Positions 37,405 through 47,540 of a stretch of 64,000 bases of DNA are shown here, piece by piece. Location of the stretch: contig JASKKA010000007.1 in NCBI GenBank assembly GCA_030153215.1, positions 1-64,000 of the forward strand, in the 5' to 3' direction. This stretch comes from Trichococcus sp. Its GTDB lineage: Bacteria > Bacillota > Bacilli > Lactobacillales > Aerococcaceae. The notes beneath the pieces were generated by a model. It did no database searches. It saw only the letters and a program-made list of their open reading frames with translations, and was not told the origin of the DNA. The position numbers and the translations under genes were made by a program. Position 1 is the stretch's first letter. Each line of letters begins with the position of its first letter.

Positions 37405-38904
37405 TTATTCTTCAACCGCATCCGCGTCAAAGGCTTGCTCTGGGGAGATCGCGTCCTTGACCCAGACCGAAATCGAACCGGCATTGACCGGGAAGCGGCC
37501 GTTGCCGTCTTCGCCGATTTCGACCTTGTCTTCACGGTTGCCTGTATAGTCCGCAAAAATCTGGCCGGCGTACTGTTCGCCGACATACATGTCCTTGAAG
37601 CCTTCTTCACTGTTGGAAATGACCGTCGCCAAACCGTAAGGATGCTCCTCATTGCCCAGACGTGTCCAGCCGACGCAGTTGCCGTGGTCGAAGTAGTCGC
37701 GCTGTTCGCCGTAGGCATGGTTGGCGCGCAGATAAAGCAGTTTGTCCAGGAAAGTCTGCTGGCCGTCGACCGGATGCGGGCCTTTGATGCCGTAATAATC
37801 GCCGTAGAACAGGCACGGGAAGCCTTGTTCGCGCAACAGGATGACGCCGTACGCCAACGGGGTGAACCACGGCTCGACGTAAGACTGCAGCGCTTGGGCC
37901 GGTTGCGAATCATGGTTGTCGACGAAAGTGACCGCATGGGTCGGATTCTTGGCGACCAGCGTCTGATTGAAAAGATTGCGCAGATCGTAATCCTTGCCTT
38001 GCTGGGAAGCAAGGTGGAAATTCTGATGCAACGCCACGTCGAAAAGATCGAAGGTGAAATCCGTTGCTTCCAGATATTCTTTGATCGCGCCATATTTGTA
38101 CTTCCAATATTCGCCGACCACATAAAAATCATCGCCGTGCTGCGCGCGGATCGTCTCCACGAAATCCTGCACGAACTGGTCGTTGATGTGTTTGACGGCA
38201 TCCAAGCGGAATCCGTCGACACCCGTCTCCTTAATGTACCAATCTGCCCATTTCTTGATTTCCTCAACGACTTCAGGATGGCTGTAGTCGATATCCGCAT
38301 ACATCAGGTAATCGTAATTGCCGTATTCGCTGTCGACGCTCTCGTTTTCCGCCCAACCTTTGTCGAGGCCTTTGATCATGTAGATGGCTTCTTTGCCGGA
38401 TTCGTTATTGAAGTCCGTCCCGGTGAAATGTTCCCAGGACCATTTGAAGTCGGAATATTTGTCACCGCGGCCGGGGAAAGTGAATTTCGTCCAGCCTTCG
38501 ATTTCGTAGGAGCTTGATTGTTTCTCTTGCCGGTTGTCCGGATCGACTTCATAAGCAAGGAAGCGTTCGGTCTCGTCCGCGCCGGCTTTGTGGTTCAAGA
38601 CGACATCGGCATAAACGGAAATGCCTTCCGCGTGCAGCGCTTCGATCGCGGCCAAATACTCTGCTTTGGTGCCGTATTTGGTGCGGACGGCTCCTTTTTG
38701 GTCGAATTCGCCCAGATCATAGAGATCGTAGACGCCGTAGCCGACATCATTCGTTCCGGTGCCTTTATAAGCCGGAGGAGTCCAGACAGCCGTGATGCCC
38801 AATTCCTTCAGATGCTTTGCATCCTCCTTGAGGCGATTCCATAATTGACCATCATCGTCCAAATACCATTCAAAATATTGCATCATCAATCCATTTCCTG
38901 CCAT
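37405..38904 (-). CDS. Cytoplasmic alpha-amylase, GH13
   Basis: 499 residues from MAGNGLMMQYFEWYLDDDGQ, with AAAGG 10 bases upstream. No signal peptide, so it acts on internal maltodextrin or glycogen. GH13 sites: YADVVLNHK, nucleophile Asp in GFRLDAVKH, acid/base Glu in VGEYWKY, FVDNHDSQP. The family (AmyA/AmyS type, GH13_5) hydrolyses alpha-1,4-glucans. Monocistronic. Confidence 0.92.
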   Translation of the reverse strand: MAGNGLMMQYFEWYLDDDGQLWNRLKEDAKHLKELGITAVWTPPAYKGTGTNDVGYGVYDLYDLGEFDQKGAVRTKYGTKAEYLAAIEALHAEGISVYADVVLNHKAGADETERFLAYEVDPDNRQEKQSSSYEIEGWTKFTFPGRGDKYSDFKWSWEHFTGTDFNNESGKEAIYMIKGLDKGWAENESVDSEYGNYDYLMYADIDYSHPEVVEEIKKWADWYIKETGVDGFRLDAVKHINDQFVQDFVETIRAQHGDDFYVVGEYWKYKYGAIKEYLEATDFTFDLFDVALHQNFHLASQQGKDYDLRNLFNQTLVAKNPTHAVTFVDNHDSQPAQALQSYVEPWFTPLAYGVILLREQGFPCLFYGDYYGIKGPHPVDGQQTFLDKLLYLRANHAYGEQRDYFDHGNCVGWTRLGNEEHPYGLATVISNSEEGFKDMYVGEQYAGQIFADYTGNREDKVEIGEDGNGRFPVNAGSISVWVKDAISPEQAFDADAVEE

Positions 38905-39183
38905 TTGATCACTGCCTTTCATCCTGTTTCGTTTTTTGTTGTAGTCCATAAAATGCTTTTTGATACCCTTATTATACATATTTACTTTCCGATTGCCTTT
39001 CCGGACGCCTCCGGATCGGCCGTTTTCGTGCTTTTCCTGCTCACGGAGCGAAATGCTTGCATCTTGGGTCGGACGCCGGTATACTCACATTAAGTTAGCT
39101 GATTGCTGATTTCTTTTTTTGGCTATATATCTCGAATTAGGAATATACGAAACAGAATACACAATGAAATGAGGAAACGAACT

Positions 39184-40173
39184 ATGAACACATTAAGAGG
39201 AATTCACCACGTCACCGCCATCACCAGCAGCGCCGAGAAGAACTATGCTTTCTTCACCAACATCCTGGGTATGCGCTTGGTCAAAAAAACCGTAAACCAA
39301 GACGACATCCAGACTTATCACCTTTTCTTTGCTGATGATCGCGGGAGTGCCGGTACGGACATCACCTTCTTCGACTTCCCGGGCATCCCGAAAGCCGTCA
39401 GAGGGACAAATGAAATCTTCAAGACTGGCCTGCGCGTCCCTTCCGATGAAGCCTTGGACTATTGGGTGAAACGCTTCGACAAATACAACGTCACGCATTC
39501 CGGCATCCATGAACAGTTCGGCCGCCGCGTGATCGACTTCCAGGATTTCGATGAGCAACTTTACCAATTGGTTTCGGATGAGGCCGATGCCGGCGTGGCT
39601 CCCGGGATTCCATGGCAAAAAGGGCCTGTTCCGAACGAATACGGCATCCATGGCTTGGGCCCAATTTTCGTCCGCATCGCTGATTTCAATTTCTACAAGC
39701 AAGTATTGGAGACCGTATTGGGCTTCCGCGCCGTCGCTTCCGAGGGTGCTGTCCATCTCTTTGAAGTGGGAGAAGGCGGCAACGGCGGCCGCATGATCGT
39801 GGAGCACAATACTTCGCTGGGCCAAGCCCAGCAAGGCTTCGGCAGCGTCCATCATATGGCCTTCCGCGTCAAGGACCGCAAAGAGTTGGAGGAATGGATC
39901 GAGCATATGGGCTCTTACCGCTTCCCGATTTCCGGTTACGTCGATCGCTTCTATTTCGAATCGCTTTACGCCAATATCGCTCAAGGCATCCTCTTGGAAT
40001 TTGCGACGGACGGCCCCGGCTTCATTGATGATGAAGAGCCTTACGAGACATTGGGTGAACGCTTGGCATTGCCGCCTAAATTCCGTGATTCCCGCGAAGA
40101 GATCGAAGGCTTGGTCCGCCAATTCGATACTGTGCGCAGCACGAAAGTGTTCGAAAAAGAATATTTGGAGTGA
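39184..40173 (+). CDS. VOC family ring-cleaving dioxygenase (MhqO-like)
   Basis: 329 residues from MNTLRGIHHVTAITSSAEKN, behind GAGGAAACG. Two vicinal-oxygen-chelate modules with metal ligands His (GIHHVT), His (VHHMAFRV) and Glu (GILLEFATDGPGF). Bacillus MhqO/MhqA proteins confer resistance to quinones and hydroquinones. Monocistronic here. No MhqR gene beside it. Confidence 0.87.
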   Translation: MNTLRGIHHVTAITSSAEKNYAFFTNILGMRLVKKTVNQDDIQTYHLFFADDRGSAGTDITFFDFPGIPKAVRGTNEIFKTGLRVPSDEALDYWVKRFDKYNVTHSGIHEQFGRRVIDFQDFDEQLYQLVSDEADAGVAPGIPWQKGPVPNEYGIHGLGPIFVRIADFNFYKQVLETVLGFRAVASEGAVHLFEVGEGGNGGRMIVEHNTSLGQAQQGFGSVHHMAFRVKDRKELEEWIEHMGSYRFPISGYVDRFYFESLYANIAQGILLEFATDGPGFIDDEEPYETLGERLALPPKFRDSREEIEGLVRQFDTVRSTKVFEKEYLE

Positions 40174-40214
40174 CAGAACCATAATCAAATGAATCAAGCA
40201 GAATCACCGTCCTT

Positions 40215-40343
40215 CTCCGGCGAACGGAGGCTTCGCCGGAGTTCAGGACGCATTCCGATTTGTGTTCTCCGATGAGCACGGCTTCGTCGGAGCTGAGCCC
40301 GATTGTTACCGGTGTGCTCCGGTGAGCGGAGGCTTCGCCGGAG
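40215..40343. repeat. Three-hairpin repeat, copy C
   Basis: Units start CTCCG at 40215, 40267 and 40317 (52 and 50 apart). Units 1 and 3 are near-identical palindromes (CTCCGGCGAACGGAGG.. / ..GGCTTCGCCGGAG). Confidence 0.8.
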
Positions 40344-40390
40344 TTGGGGACGGATTACTGGATTACACGCACTGCTCCGATCCACGCACG

Positions 40391-40441
40391 CAAAATAAGA
40401 GAGGGGACGTCTCGTAATGAGATGGCCCCTCTCTTATTTTG
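40391..40441 (-). terminator. Terminator of the msm operon
   Basis: Stem AAAATAAGAGAGGGG/CCCCTCTCTTATTTT with an inner TCTC...GAGA pair, just beyond the alpha-galactosidase stop. Confidence 0.85.
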
Positions 40442-40443
40442 CT

Positions 40444-42657
40444 TCAGTGTTTCACAGCTTGTGCTTCCTTCAGCACCAGACAGACACTCTGGTAGTCCCC
40501 TTGCAGGGCATCCTTCAAATAAAGTCCACGGTTCATCAGCTCATCGCCGCCGATTGTGCCTTCGTACCCGCTGACGGTGTAGAATTTGGCGGGATCCAAG
40601 CCTTTGAGCAGCACTTTTTTCTTCTTCAGGTTGGCCCGGTCGAGGACGCGGTAATAGAAGTAGAGCGCCTCGTCCTGTTCCGGACTGACGAAGATCCAAG
40701 CGGCTTCGTTCTGGGTTTCGAAAGGACTGAGGATGCGGTGGAAAACGCCGTATTGGACCAGTCCGCGGTGCTCCTTGTAGAAGCTGATCTGCTCCTTCAT
40801 CTCCTGCTTCTCGGCTTCGGACAGCGTCGTGACATCGAGTTCGTAGCCAAGATTGCCGGCCATCGCCACATCGCCACGCATCTTCATTGAAGCCATCCGA
40901 TGCGTTTGATGATTCGGGATAGCTGAGACGTGCGAGCCCATGCTCGAAATCGGCATGATCAGGCTAGTGCCGTACTGGATTTCCAGTCGCGCCACTGCAT
41001 CGGTGTTGTCGCTGGTCCAAGTCTGCGGCATATAGTAAAGGATACCCGGGTCGAAGCGTCCACCGCCGCCTGAGCAGCTTTCGAAGAGGATCTGAGGGTA
41101 TTTCGTAACCAGCGCCTCCATCACTTCATAAAGACCCAGCATGTACTTGTGCAGCACTTCCCCCGGCAATGCGCCTGGAGCCGCCGTACCGATTTCGGTC
41201 ATGTTGCGGTTATAGTCCCATTTGATGTAGTCGATCGGCACCTCATCCAGGATCGCCATCATCTGCGCCAGGATATTGTCGCGGACTTCCTTGCGGCTGA
41301 AGTCGATCACGTACTGGCTGCGGCTGAGCGATTTTTCCCGGCCCGGCGTATGGATGCACCAATCCGGATGGGCACGGTATAGCTCGCTGTCTTCAGAGAT
41401 CATTTCCGGTTCGAACCAAAGCCCGAAGAGCATGCCTTTTGCCTTGATGTTCTCCGCGAGCTGCTTCAAACCGGACGGCAATTTCTCGGTGTGGACATGC
41501 CAATCACCCAGCGAAGAGTAATCATCGTCACGTTTGCCGAACCAACCATCGTCCAGCACGAACAGTTCGATCCCCAAAGTGGACGCCTCATCGGCCATCG
41601 CCTCGATCTTTTCGGCTGTGAAATCAAAGTAGGTGCCTTCCCAGTTGTTGATCAGGACTGGACGCTCCGCAAATTGGTGTTGGCCGCGGATCAGGTGTTT
41701 CTGGTAGAACGGGTGCAGTGTCTGCGACAGGCCGTTCAACCCGTTTTCGCTGTATACCAATACGACTTCCGGCGTCTGGAACGTCTCTCCAACAGGCAAA
41801 TGCCATTGGAAGTGGGTTGGATTGATACCCATCTGGACGCGTGTCTGCGCGTAAGTGTCAACTTCGACATTGGCACGGAATTCGCCGCTGTAGACGAAAT
41901 GGAACCCGTAGACCGCTCCTTGGTCTTCCGTAGCCGTTTTTTCGGCCAAAGCCACGAACGGCTGATAGGCATGGCTCGTGGTGCCGCGCTTGCTGTCAAG
42001 CGTGTGGATGCCGCGGACAAGCGGCGTGCGCACGATTTGGCGTTCTCTTCCCCAGGCACCCGGCAATTGGATCATATCGAAAGCGTCATCCGGGAAATCG
42101 ATGGACATGCTCAAGGCTTTGTTCAGATGGATGTCTTCGGCTCCGTTGTTGCGGAAACTTGCCGAACGCGTCAGCACCGGATAGTCACGGAACAAGGTGT
42201 AGCTCAAAACAACTTCAACTTTTGTGACGGTATCTTCCAGCGTCAGCAACAGCGTATCCGCCGGCTCTTCCTTTGTTTCATAAGTCTGCGGCAAGCCTTG
42301 CAATGGCTGTTTGCCGGTCACGATTTCATGGCTCTTATAAGTCAGCAGGCTAACAGTCGTTTGATCCGGATACAGGCACTCGAATGCTGATTCGCGGAAA
42401 TCGCCGCTGCCGTTGCCCGGAAATTCCTGCGGCAAGGTCGCCAGCGAAAATACACGACCGGGCACCTCGAACGGATTGGGCGCAAAGGCATTGTCCTGGC
42501 GCGGATAATCAGCCACTTGCGAAAAGCTGTTGATCCGTTTCCCCCAGTACTGATGGGACACATATTTTTCTTCTTCCAGTGAAATCACATAGCTCACTGA
42601 TTCATTCTGCAAATGAAAATATTTCTTGCTTTCATCGAATGTTATCGTCACAGTCAT
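40444..42657 (-). CDS. aga: Alpha-galactosidase, GH36
   Basis: About 737 residues from MTVTITFDESKKYFHLQNES; a GTG at 42651 is better spaced from AAGGAG and may be the true start. GH36 architecture: N-terminal beta-sandwich, catalytic barrel with nucleophile Asp in YIKWDYNRNMTE and acid/base Asp in WTSDNTDA after ESCSGGGGRFDPGIL, then a C-terminal beta domain. Releases galactose from melibiose and raffinose. No signal peptide. Last gene of the msm operon. Confidence 0.94.
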   Translation of the reverse strand: MTVTITFDESKKYFHLQNESVSYVISLEEEKYVSHQYWGKRINSFSQVADYPRQDNAFAPNPFEVPGRVFSLATLPQEFPGNGSGDFRESAFECLYPDQTTVSLLTYKSHEIVTGKQPLQGLPQTYETKEEPADTLLLTLEDTVTKVEVVLSYTLFRDYPVLTRSASFRNNGAEDIHLNKALSMSIDFPDDAFDMIQLPGAWGRERQIVRTPLVRGIHTLDSKRGTTSHAYQPFVALAEKTATEDQGAVYGFHFVYSGEFRANVEVDTYAQTRVQMGINPTHFQWHLPVGETFQTPEVVLVYSENGLNGLSQTLHPFYQKHLIRGQHQFAERPVLINNWEGTYFDFTAEKIEAMADEASTLGIELFVLDDGWFGKRDDDYSSLGDWHVHTEKLPSGLKQLAENIKAKGMLFGLWFEPEMISEDSELYRAHPDWCIHTPGREKSLSRSQYVIDFSRKEVRDNILAQMMAILDEVPIDYIKWDYNRNMTEIGTAAPGALPGEVLHKYMLGLYEVMEALVTKYPQILFESCSGGGGRFDPGILYYMPQTWTSDNTDAVARLEIQYGTSLIMPISSMGSHVSAIPNHQTHRMASMKMRGDVAMAGNLGYELDVTTLSEAEKQEMKEQISFYKEHRGLVQYGVFHRILSPFETQNEAAWIFVSPEQDEALYFYYRVLDRANLKKKKVLLKGLDPAKFYTVSGYEGTIGGDELMNRGLYLKDALQGDYQSVCLVLKEAQAVKH

Positions 42658-42681
42658 CACTCCTTGGCTCTCTTCATTTTT

Positions 42682-44121
42682 CTAAAATATTTGTTCTTCT
42701 CCTGCCGCAGTCCAGTGCAGGATTGAGAAGGCATTTTTGGTCAAATCGACCGTCAGACTGGCCGACTCTTCAGCAGTAGCCCACGTCAAGGTGAACGCAC
42801 CTTCATCGTGTTGGGTTATTTTAAGGTCTCCATCGAACGCTTTCGCCGTATTGCGGAAAGCCAGCAGACGGAAGAGGTCTTTCACGACCGGACGTTCGAT
42901 TTCTTGCTCGATTTCTTCCAGGCTGTAGTAGTGACGGTTGATGTTGCGGCCTTCTTTGCTGTTCTCGAGTAGCTCCAGGTCGTTTTCGCCCGCCAGCAAA
43001 CCGACATAATAAATCTGCGGAATCCCCGGCGTAAAGCACTGGATCGCCCGTGCCAACAGATAAGCGGCATCGTTGTTGCCCAAAGCTGAATAGTAGGTGC
43101 AGTTGATCTGATAAATGTCCAGGTTGTTGTAGGCTTCCGAACTGTAGATCCGCTTCAGGTTGGCGCCTTTTTCGTAAAGGGATTCGACCGCGAAGTCCAC
43201 TTCTTCTTGGGTCAGCAGGTCCTTCACATCGACGACACCGATGCCGTCATGCGTATCCAAGGTCGTGAACTGGTTGCGCGGACAGATCTCCAGCCAATGC
43301 AACAGTTTTTCGGCTTTGCCGCTGTATAGGGCATGCAGCACCAGCATCGGCAAAGCGAAATCATAGACCGGATAGCCTTTGTCGGCGATTTTTTGTTGGA
43401 TTGTGTAATGCTCGTGGATTTCGGGAAGGACCGTCACACCATATGGCTTCAGAATTTCCACTGCGTATTCCAACATTTCCCAAATTTCCGGTTCCACGAA
43501 GAAGCAGTTCGTATCCAATTGCTTGATGGCATAGGCGAACGCGTCCAAGCGGATGATCGAAGCCCCTTTATCGGCCAAGAAGCTCAAGGTGTCTTTGATG
43601 AACTGGCGCGTCGCTTCGGTCTTCACGTTCAGATCGATCTGTTCTTCCGAGAACGTGCACCAGACTTTTTCGGTCGTGCCGTCTTTGAAGTGGGCGTCCA
43701 CAAACGGTGCTTTCGGTTTGCGTTTGTAGATCAGATCGATGTCCGTTTCCGTCGGCCGGTTTTCCGGCCAATAGTCGTTGTAGCGGATGAAGTAGTCCTT
43801 GTAGGGAGACTCTTCTTTTTTCTCCAGAAAATCCAGATAATAGGGGGATTGGGCGGAAATGTGGTTGAGCATGAACTCATACATCATGTAGTACTTTTCG
43901 CTGATGCGTTTGATGTCCTCCCAGCCACCGAACCTTTCATCGACTTTGGTGTAGTCCATCGGCGAAAAGCCGCGGTCACCGGATGATGGGAAGAACGGCA
44001 GGACATGCACGCCGCCGACTACCCCTTTCAGATGGGTGTCCAGCACCTTTTCCAGATCCTTCAGGTTGTTGCCCAGACTGTCCGGATAGGTGATCAGCAT
44101 TGCTTCGTTTTTGATTTTCAT
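42682..44121 (-). CDS. gtfA: Sucrose phosphorylase
   Basis: 479 residues. GH13_18 enzyme that splits sucrose with phosphate into glucose 1-phosphate and fructose. Seen: HVLPFFPSSGDRGFSPMDYT, nucleophile Asp in IIRLDAFAYAIKQ, acid/base Glu in VLPEIHEHY, LDTHDGIGVVD. With Aga it degrades raffinose inside the cell: galactose is removed, then sucrose is phosphorolysed. Position between msmG and aga matches the S. mutans msm logic. Confidence 0.94.
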   Translation of the reverse strand: MKIKNEAMLITYPDSLGNNLKDLEKVLDTHLKGVVGGVHVLPFFPSSGDRGFSPMDYTKVDERFGGWEDIKRISEKYYMMYEFMLNHISAQSPYYLDFLEKKEESPYKDYFIRYNDYWPENRPTETDIDLIYKRKPKAPFVDAHFKDGTTEKVWCTFSEEQIDLNVKTEATRQFIKDTLSFLADKGASIIRLDAFAYAIKQLDTNCFFVEPEIWEMLEYAVEILKPYGVTVLPEIHEHYTIQQKIADKGYPVYDFALPMLVLHALYSGKAEKLLHWLEICPRNQFTTLDTHDGIGVVDVKDLLTQEEVDFAVESLYEKGANLKRIYSSEAYNNLDIYQINCTYYSALGNNDAAYLLARAIQCFTPGIPQIYYVGLLAGENDLELLENSKEGRNINRHYYSLEEIEQEIERPVVKDLFRLLAFRNTAKAFDGDLKITQHDEGAFTLTWATAEESASLTVDLTKNAFSILHWTAAGEEQIF

Positions 44122-44175
44122 TATCGGTTACCTCATTTTCGATGTCATTAGCTGAACAAATACGTTCGGCTTTTC

Positions 44176-45000
44176 TTACTTGCCTCCTGTGGTTGCGATG
44201 CCTTCGATGAATTGTTTTTGGAACAGGATGTACAGGATGACCATCGGGATGATCGCGATGACCGAACCGGCCATCAGTTGCGGATAATTGGTCGTGAATT
44301 GTCCTTGCAGGCTGGCTAATCCAGCCGATAATGTCATTTTGTCCTGGGACATGTTGACAACCAATGGCCACATCAGATCCTTGAAGGCAAAGAGCGACGT
44401 GAAGATGCCCAAAGCCACCAAACCGGAACGCGCCAGCGGCATGTAGATGCGGTAGAATACTTGCCAGGTCGTTGCACCATCGATTATCGCGGCTTCCATC
44501 AATTCATCCGGCAATTTTATGAAAAATTGGCGCAGCAGGAAGGTCCCGAAAGCGGAGACGATGCCCGGGATGACCAAGGCCGAGATCGAATTCAAAAGTC
44601 CCAAATTCTGGACCAGCAAATATTGCGGTGTCAGATAGATCTGCGAAGGAATCATCATCTGCGTCAGGACGATGCCGAAAAATAAGTTTTTGCCGGGAAA
44701 ATCCAGTTTTGCAACCGCAAAGGCAGCCATCGCGCTGAAGATCGTTGAGGTCAGCACCCTGAAAGCGATCATCAACCCGGTGTTGATGTAAAAACTGACG
44801 AATGGCAAGGAATTCCATACTGCTTTGTAGTTCTCGATCTGAAATACTTTCGGGAAAATTTGCGGTGGAATCTGTGTGGATTCGCTGATCGTTTTCCCTG
44901 AAGTCAGGACCATCCACAGGAATGGCACAATCATCAGCAAAGATCCGATGATCAGCACGATATGGATTATCGCTGTCGTTTTATTCATTTTTGTCTGCAT
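44176..45000 (-). CDS. msmG: Sugar ABC permease MsmG
   Basis: 274 residues from MQTKMNKTTAIIHIVLIIGS, behind TAGGAGTGA. Six membrane helices with the EAA loop MEAAIIDGATTWQVFYRIYM that docks on the ATPase. Inner-membrane half of the msm importer. Intact. Confidence 0.93.
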   Translation of the reverse strand: MQTKMNKTTAIIHIVLIIGSLLMIVPFLWMVLTSGKTISESTQIPPQIFPKVFQIENYKAVWNSLPFVSFYINTGLMIAFRVLTSTIFSAMAAFAVAKLDFPGKNLFFGIVLTQMMIPSQIYLTPQYLLVQNLGLLNSISALVIPGIVSAFGTFLLRQFFIKLPDELMEAAIIDGATTWQVFYRIYMPLARSGLVALGIFTSLFAFKDLMWPLVVNMSQDKMTLSAGLASLQGQFTTNYPQLMAGSVIAIIPMVILYILFQKQFIEGIATTGGK

Positions 45001-45013
45001 ATTTTATTCACTC

Positions 45014-45782
45014 CTAATCGTAGGTGACCCATTTTTTCTGTGCCAACAGCTGGATGCCGGTAATCGCCATGATGATCAGCACCAACGAGATGGCGATAGC
45101 CGAACCGTAACCTTTGTCGTTAAGCACGAATGATTCATTAAAGAACATGTACACCAGCGACTGCGTACTCTTCAGCGCCAGGTTCGTCCGGTCGAACATC
45201 ATGAAGATGATGTCGAACACCTGCAACGCACCAATGACGGCCGACGATGATGATGGACCAGATCGCCACTTCCGGATCTGTGATCCATAAGATGTTCCCG
45301 GAATAACCGAGTTTATCCAGCACCGCATTCAGCAAGCCGTATTCCGAGTTGAACAGCCAGCGCCAAACCATGGCCACGGCAGCAGGGGCTGCAATCATCG
45401 GCAAGAAGAAGATCGTCCGATACAGTCCGACCGCTTTGATCTTCGTGTTCATCAATACCGCAAAGAACAGCGACAAGATGATTGTGATCGGCACTTGGAT
45501 GGCGGCATAGAAAAAGGTATTCTTCAACGATTGCCAAAATTCAGGATCCTGCAGCATATGCAAGTAGTTGTCCAGCCCGACGAAAGTTGATGTCCCAAAG
45601 GTACTCACACTTTGGAAACTCATGTACAGCGACTGGAACAAGGGGATGACGTTCAGGATCAAAAGCCCGATCAAGGTCGGCGCGATGAAAAACCAGCCCC
45701 ATACCGCCGTTTTTCTTTTGCGTTGCGCAGGTGTCACCGTGCGCACCGTTGTTTCTTTAGGGATTATTACATCCGATTTCAT
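45014..45782 (-). pseudogene. msmF: Sugar ABC permease MsmF with internal loss
   Basis: It starts MKSDVIIPKETTVRTVTPAQ. Membrane segments are normal up to DPEVAIWSIIIV; the frame is then lost near 45239-45243 and the correct frame resumes at SAVIGALQVFDIIFMMF to the end. The stretch normally between, including the GYNM segment and the EAA docking loop (EAAxIDGA), is absent from all frames. By recall of S. mutans MsmF about 55-60 residues are gone. Without the EAA loop the permease could not couple to MsmK. Confidence 0.85.
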
Positions 45783-45849
45783 TTGATTCACCTCTATATA
45801 TTTGAAAGCCACTTACGGAAGTGTTTCCCGTAAGCGGCCTTCTATTTTT

Positions 45850-47124
45850 TTATTTTTCGTTCGCCAATACTTCTTCAACACCTGCGACGATATCGGCAGC
45901 GACATCCTTAACGGTCGTTTCCCCATTGAATACCGGCATCAACGCATTGTTTTCGACGTCTTCCCAACGCGCAGTGTCATTTGAATAAGGTTTGATGTAG
46001 GCATTTTCCATCTGATCCACATACACTTGTATATTGAATTGGCTGTATGCATTGACGAATGTTTCTTCAGTTCCTATGTAAGCAGGGATAGCCGCGCCGT
46101 TCTCACCTTGCAGACGCATCGCTTCCTCAGTTCCCAAGAATTCGACGAATTTCAGGGCAGCTTCTTCATTTTCAGTTGAAGCGGCAACCGAGTTTGCCAA
46201 GCCATTGAATACGGTTGCTGCTTGTTTGCCTGAAGGTAATGGAGCAACATCAGCATTGGCAGCCGTATATTCATTGTTAGCCATTTCTCCAGTCATCCAA
46301 GAGCCGAAGAAGCCCATCGCGCCGCGTCCTGATTGGAAGAAGGACAAGTTTGTATTTTCAGCAAATTGGCTCTGTGTCGGTGATACGCCATGTTTCACAC
46401 TTAAATCCGCATACCATTGTACTGCTTCGATCGTCTCGTCCAAACGGAAACCGGATTCGGACTTGTCATCGGACAACACGTAGCCACCATTCTGGAAGAT
46501 GAAGTTGTGGTAGCCTTCTTGTCTGTTCAAAGGAGCCAGAATACCGTAGACACCATTGTCGGGATCATTCAAGGTTTGAGCGGCTTCCAGCATTGTGTCC
46601 CAAGTCCAGGTTTCATCCGGATAGGCCACACCCGCTGCGTCGAACAATGTTTTGTTGTACCAAAGCGCGATTGTGTCATAATCTTTCGGAATTCCGTAGA
46701 GCGCGTCATCAGCGGAATACAGTTCGACCAAGTCCTCCGGGAAGTTATCGTGTGAAGTCAATTCGCTGTTTGCATAGGTTTCCGACAGATCCATCAGGAC
46801 ACCGCCCGTAGCGTATTTTGCGATTTCGTTGGAATGCATCCAGAACACATCCGGCATGCTTTCACCTTTTGCACCCGCTTCCAGTTTGGTCCAGTATTGA
46901 TCCCAAGGTGTCACTTCGACTTTTACGTCAATGCCTGGGTTCTCCGCTTCGAAAGCTTCCGCTATCGCTTCCATGCCGGGTTGTTGGATTTTGTCCCAAA
47001 TGCTGTAAGTGATCGTAACATCACCTGAAGCATCCCCACCATCGGAACCATTTCCGCAAGCGCCTAAAACCAATCCTGATAACAATACTGCAGCCAATGA
47101 TGCTTTCTTCCAATTCTTTACCAT
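45850..47124 (-). CDS. msmE: Sugar-binding lipoprotein MsmE
   Basis: 424 residues. Lipoprotein signal with lipidated cysteine in VLGACGNG, then a family 1 solute-binding protein (ITYSIWDKIQQPGMEAIAEA, PDVFWMHSNEIAKYATGG, GFFGSWMTGEMA). Captures oligosaccharides outside the membrane for MsmFG. First gene of the operon, behind AAAAGGTGGAG. Confidence 0.92.
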   Translation of the reverse strand: MVKNWKKASLAAVLLSGLVLGACGNGSDGGDASGDVTITYSIWDKIQQPGMEAIAEAFEAENPGIDVKVEVTPWDQYWTKLEAGAKGESMPDVFWMHSNEIAKYATGGVLMDLSETYANSELTSHDNFPEDLVELYSADDALYGIPKDYDTIALWYNKTLFDAAGVAYPDETWTWDTMLEAAQTLNDPDNGVYGILAPLNRQEGYHNFIFQNGGYVLSDDKSESGFRLDETIEAVQWYADLSVKHGVSPTQSQFAENTNLSFFQSGRGAMGFFGSWMTGEMANNEYTAANADVAPLPSGKQAATVFNGLANSVAASTENEEAALKFVEFLGTEEAMRLQGENGAAIPAYIGTEETFVNAYSQFNIQVYVDQMENAYIKPYSNDTARWEDVENNALMPVFNGETTVKDVAADIVAGVEEVLANEK

Positions 47125-47228
47125 TTCTTCTCCACCTTTTCTTTTATCTATAAAATTGTATGCTCGAAAACTAAGGAACTATTGGGTCATAGAGAAATTG
47201 CACCTAAACCATTCAAAAACAACCACTT

Positions 47229-47242
47229 TGCAAACGGTTACT
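47229..47242. promoter_or_regulatory. cre-like site upstream of msmE
   Basis: TGCAAACGGTTACT fits the loose catabolite-responsive pattern TGNAANCGNWNNCA except at the last base, 105 bases before msmE. Glucose repression by CcpA is plausible. Confidence 0.55.
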
Positions 47243-47540
47243 TGTTTTGATGAGCTAATAATACCAAATACAGGAGAGGGCTGATAGATATTCAGCCGTA
47301 CAAAAACATACTTTTTTGTTGATTTTAAAACTCGCAACTTCAAAGCATGCCCAAAGACGTTCCGCTACCTTTTTGGATGCTGAATACGGCTTCCCTCCAG
47401 CTAGATCACTCCTGTCTTTTTCGTGTGCTGTCTTGTTTTAAAGTATAGGCGCATGTAAGCGTATTCCAAATAGGATTATGTTTTGCATATCAGTCAAAAT
47501 GTTAGATTCTGGGTTTATGGGTGCTGTCCACTTCCATAAA

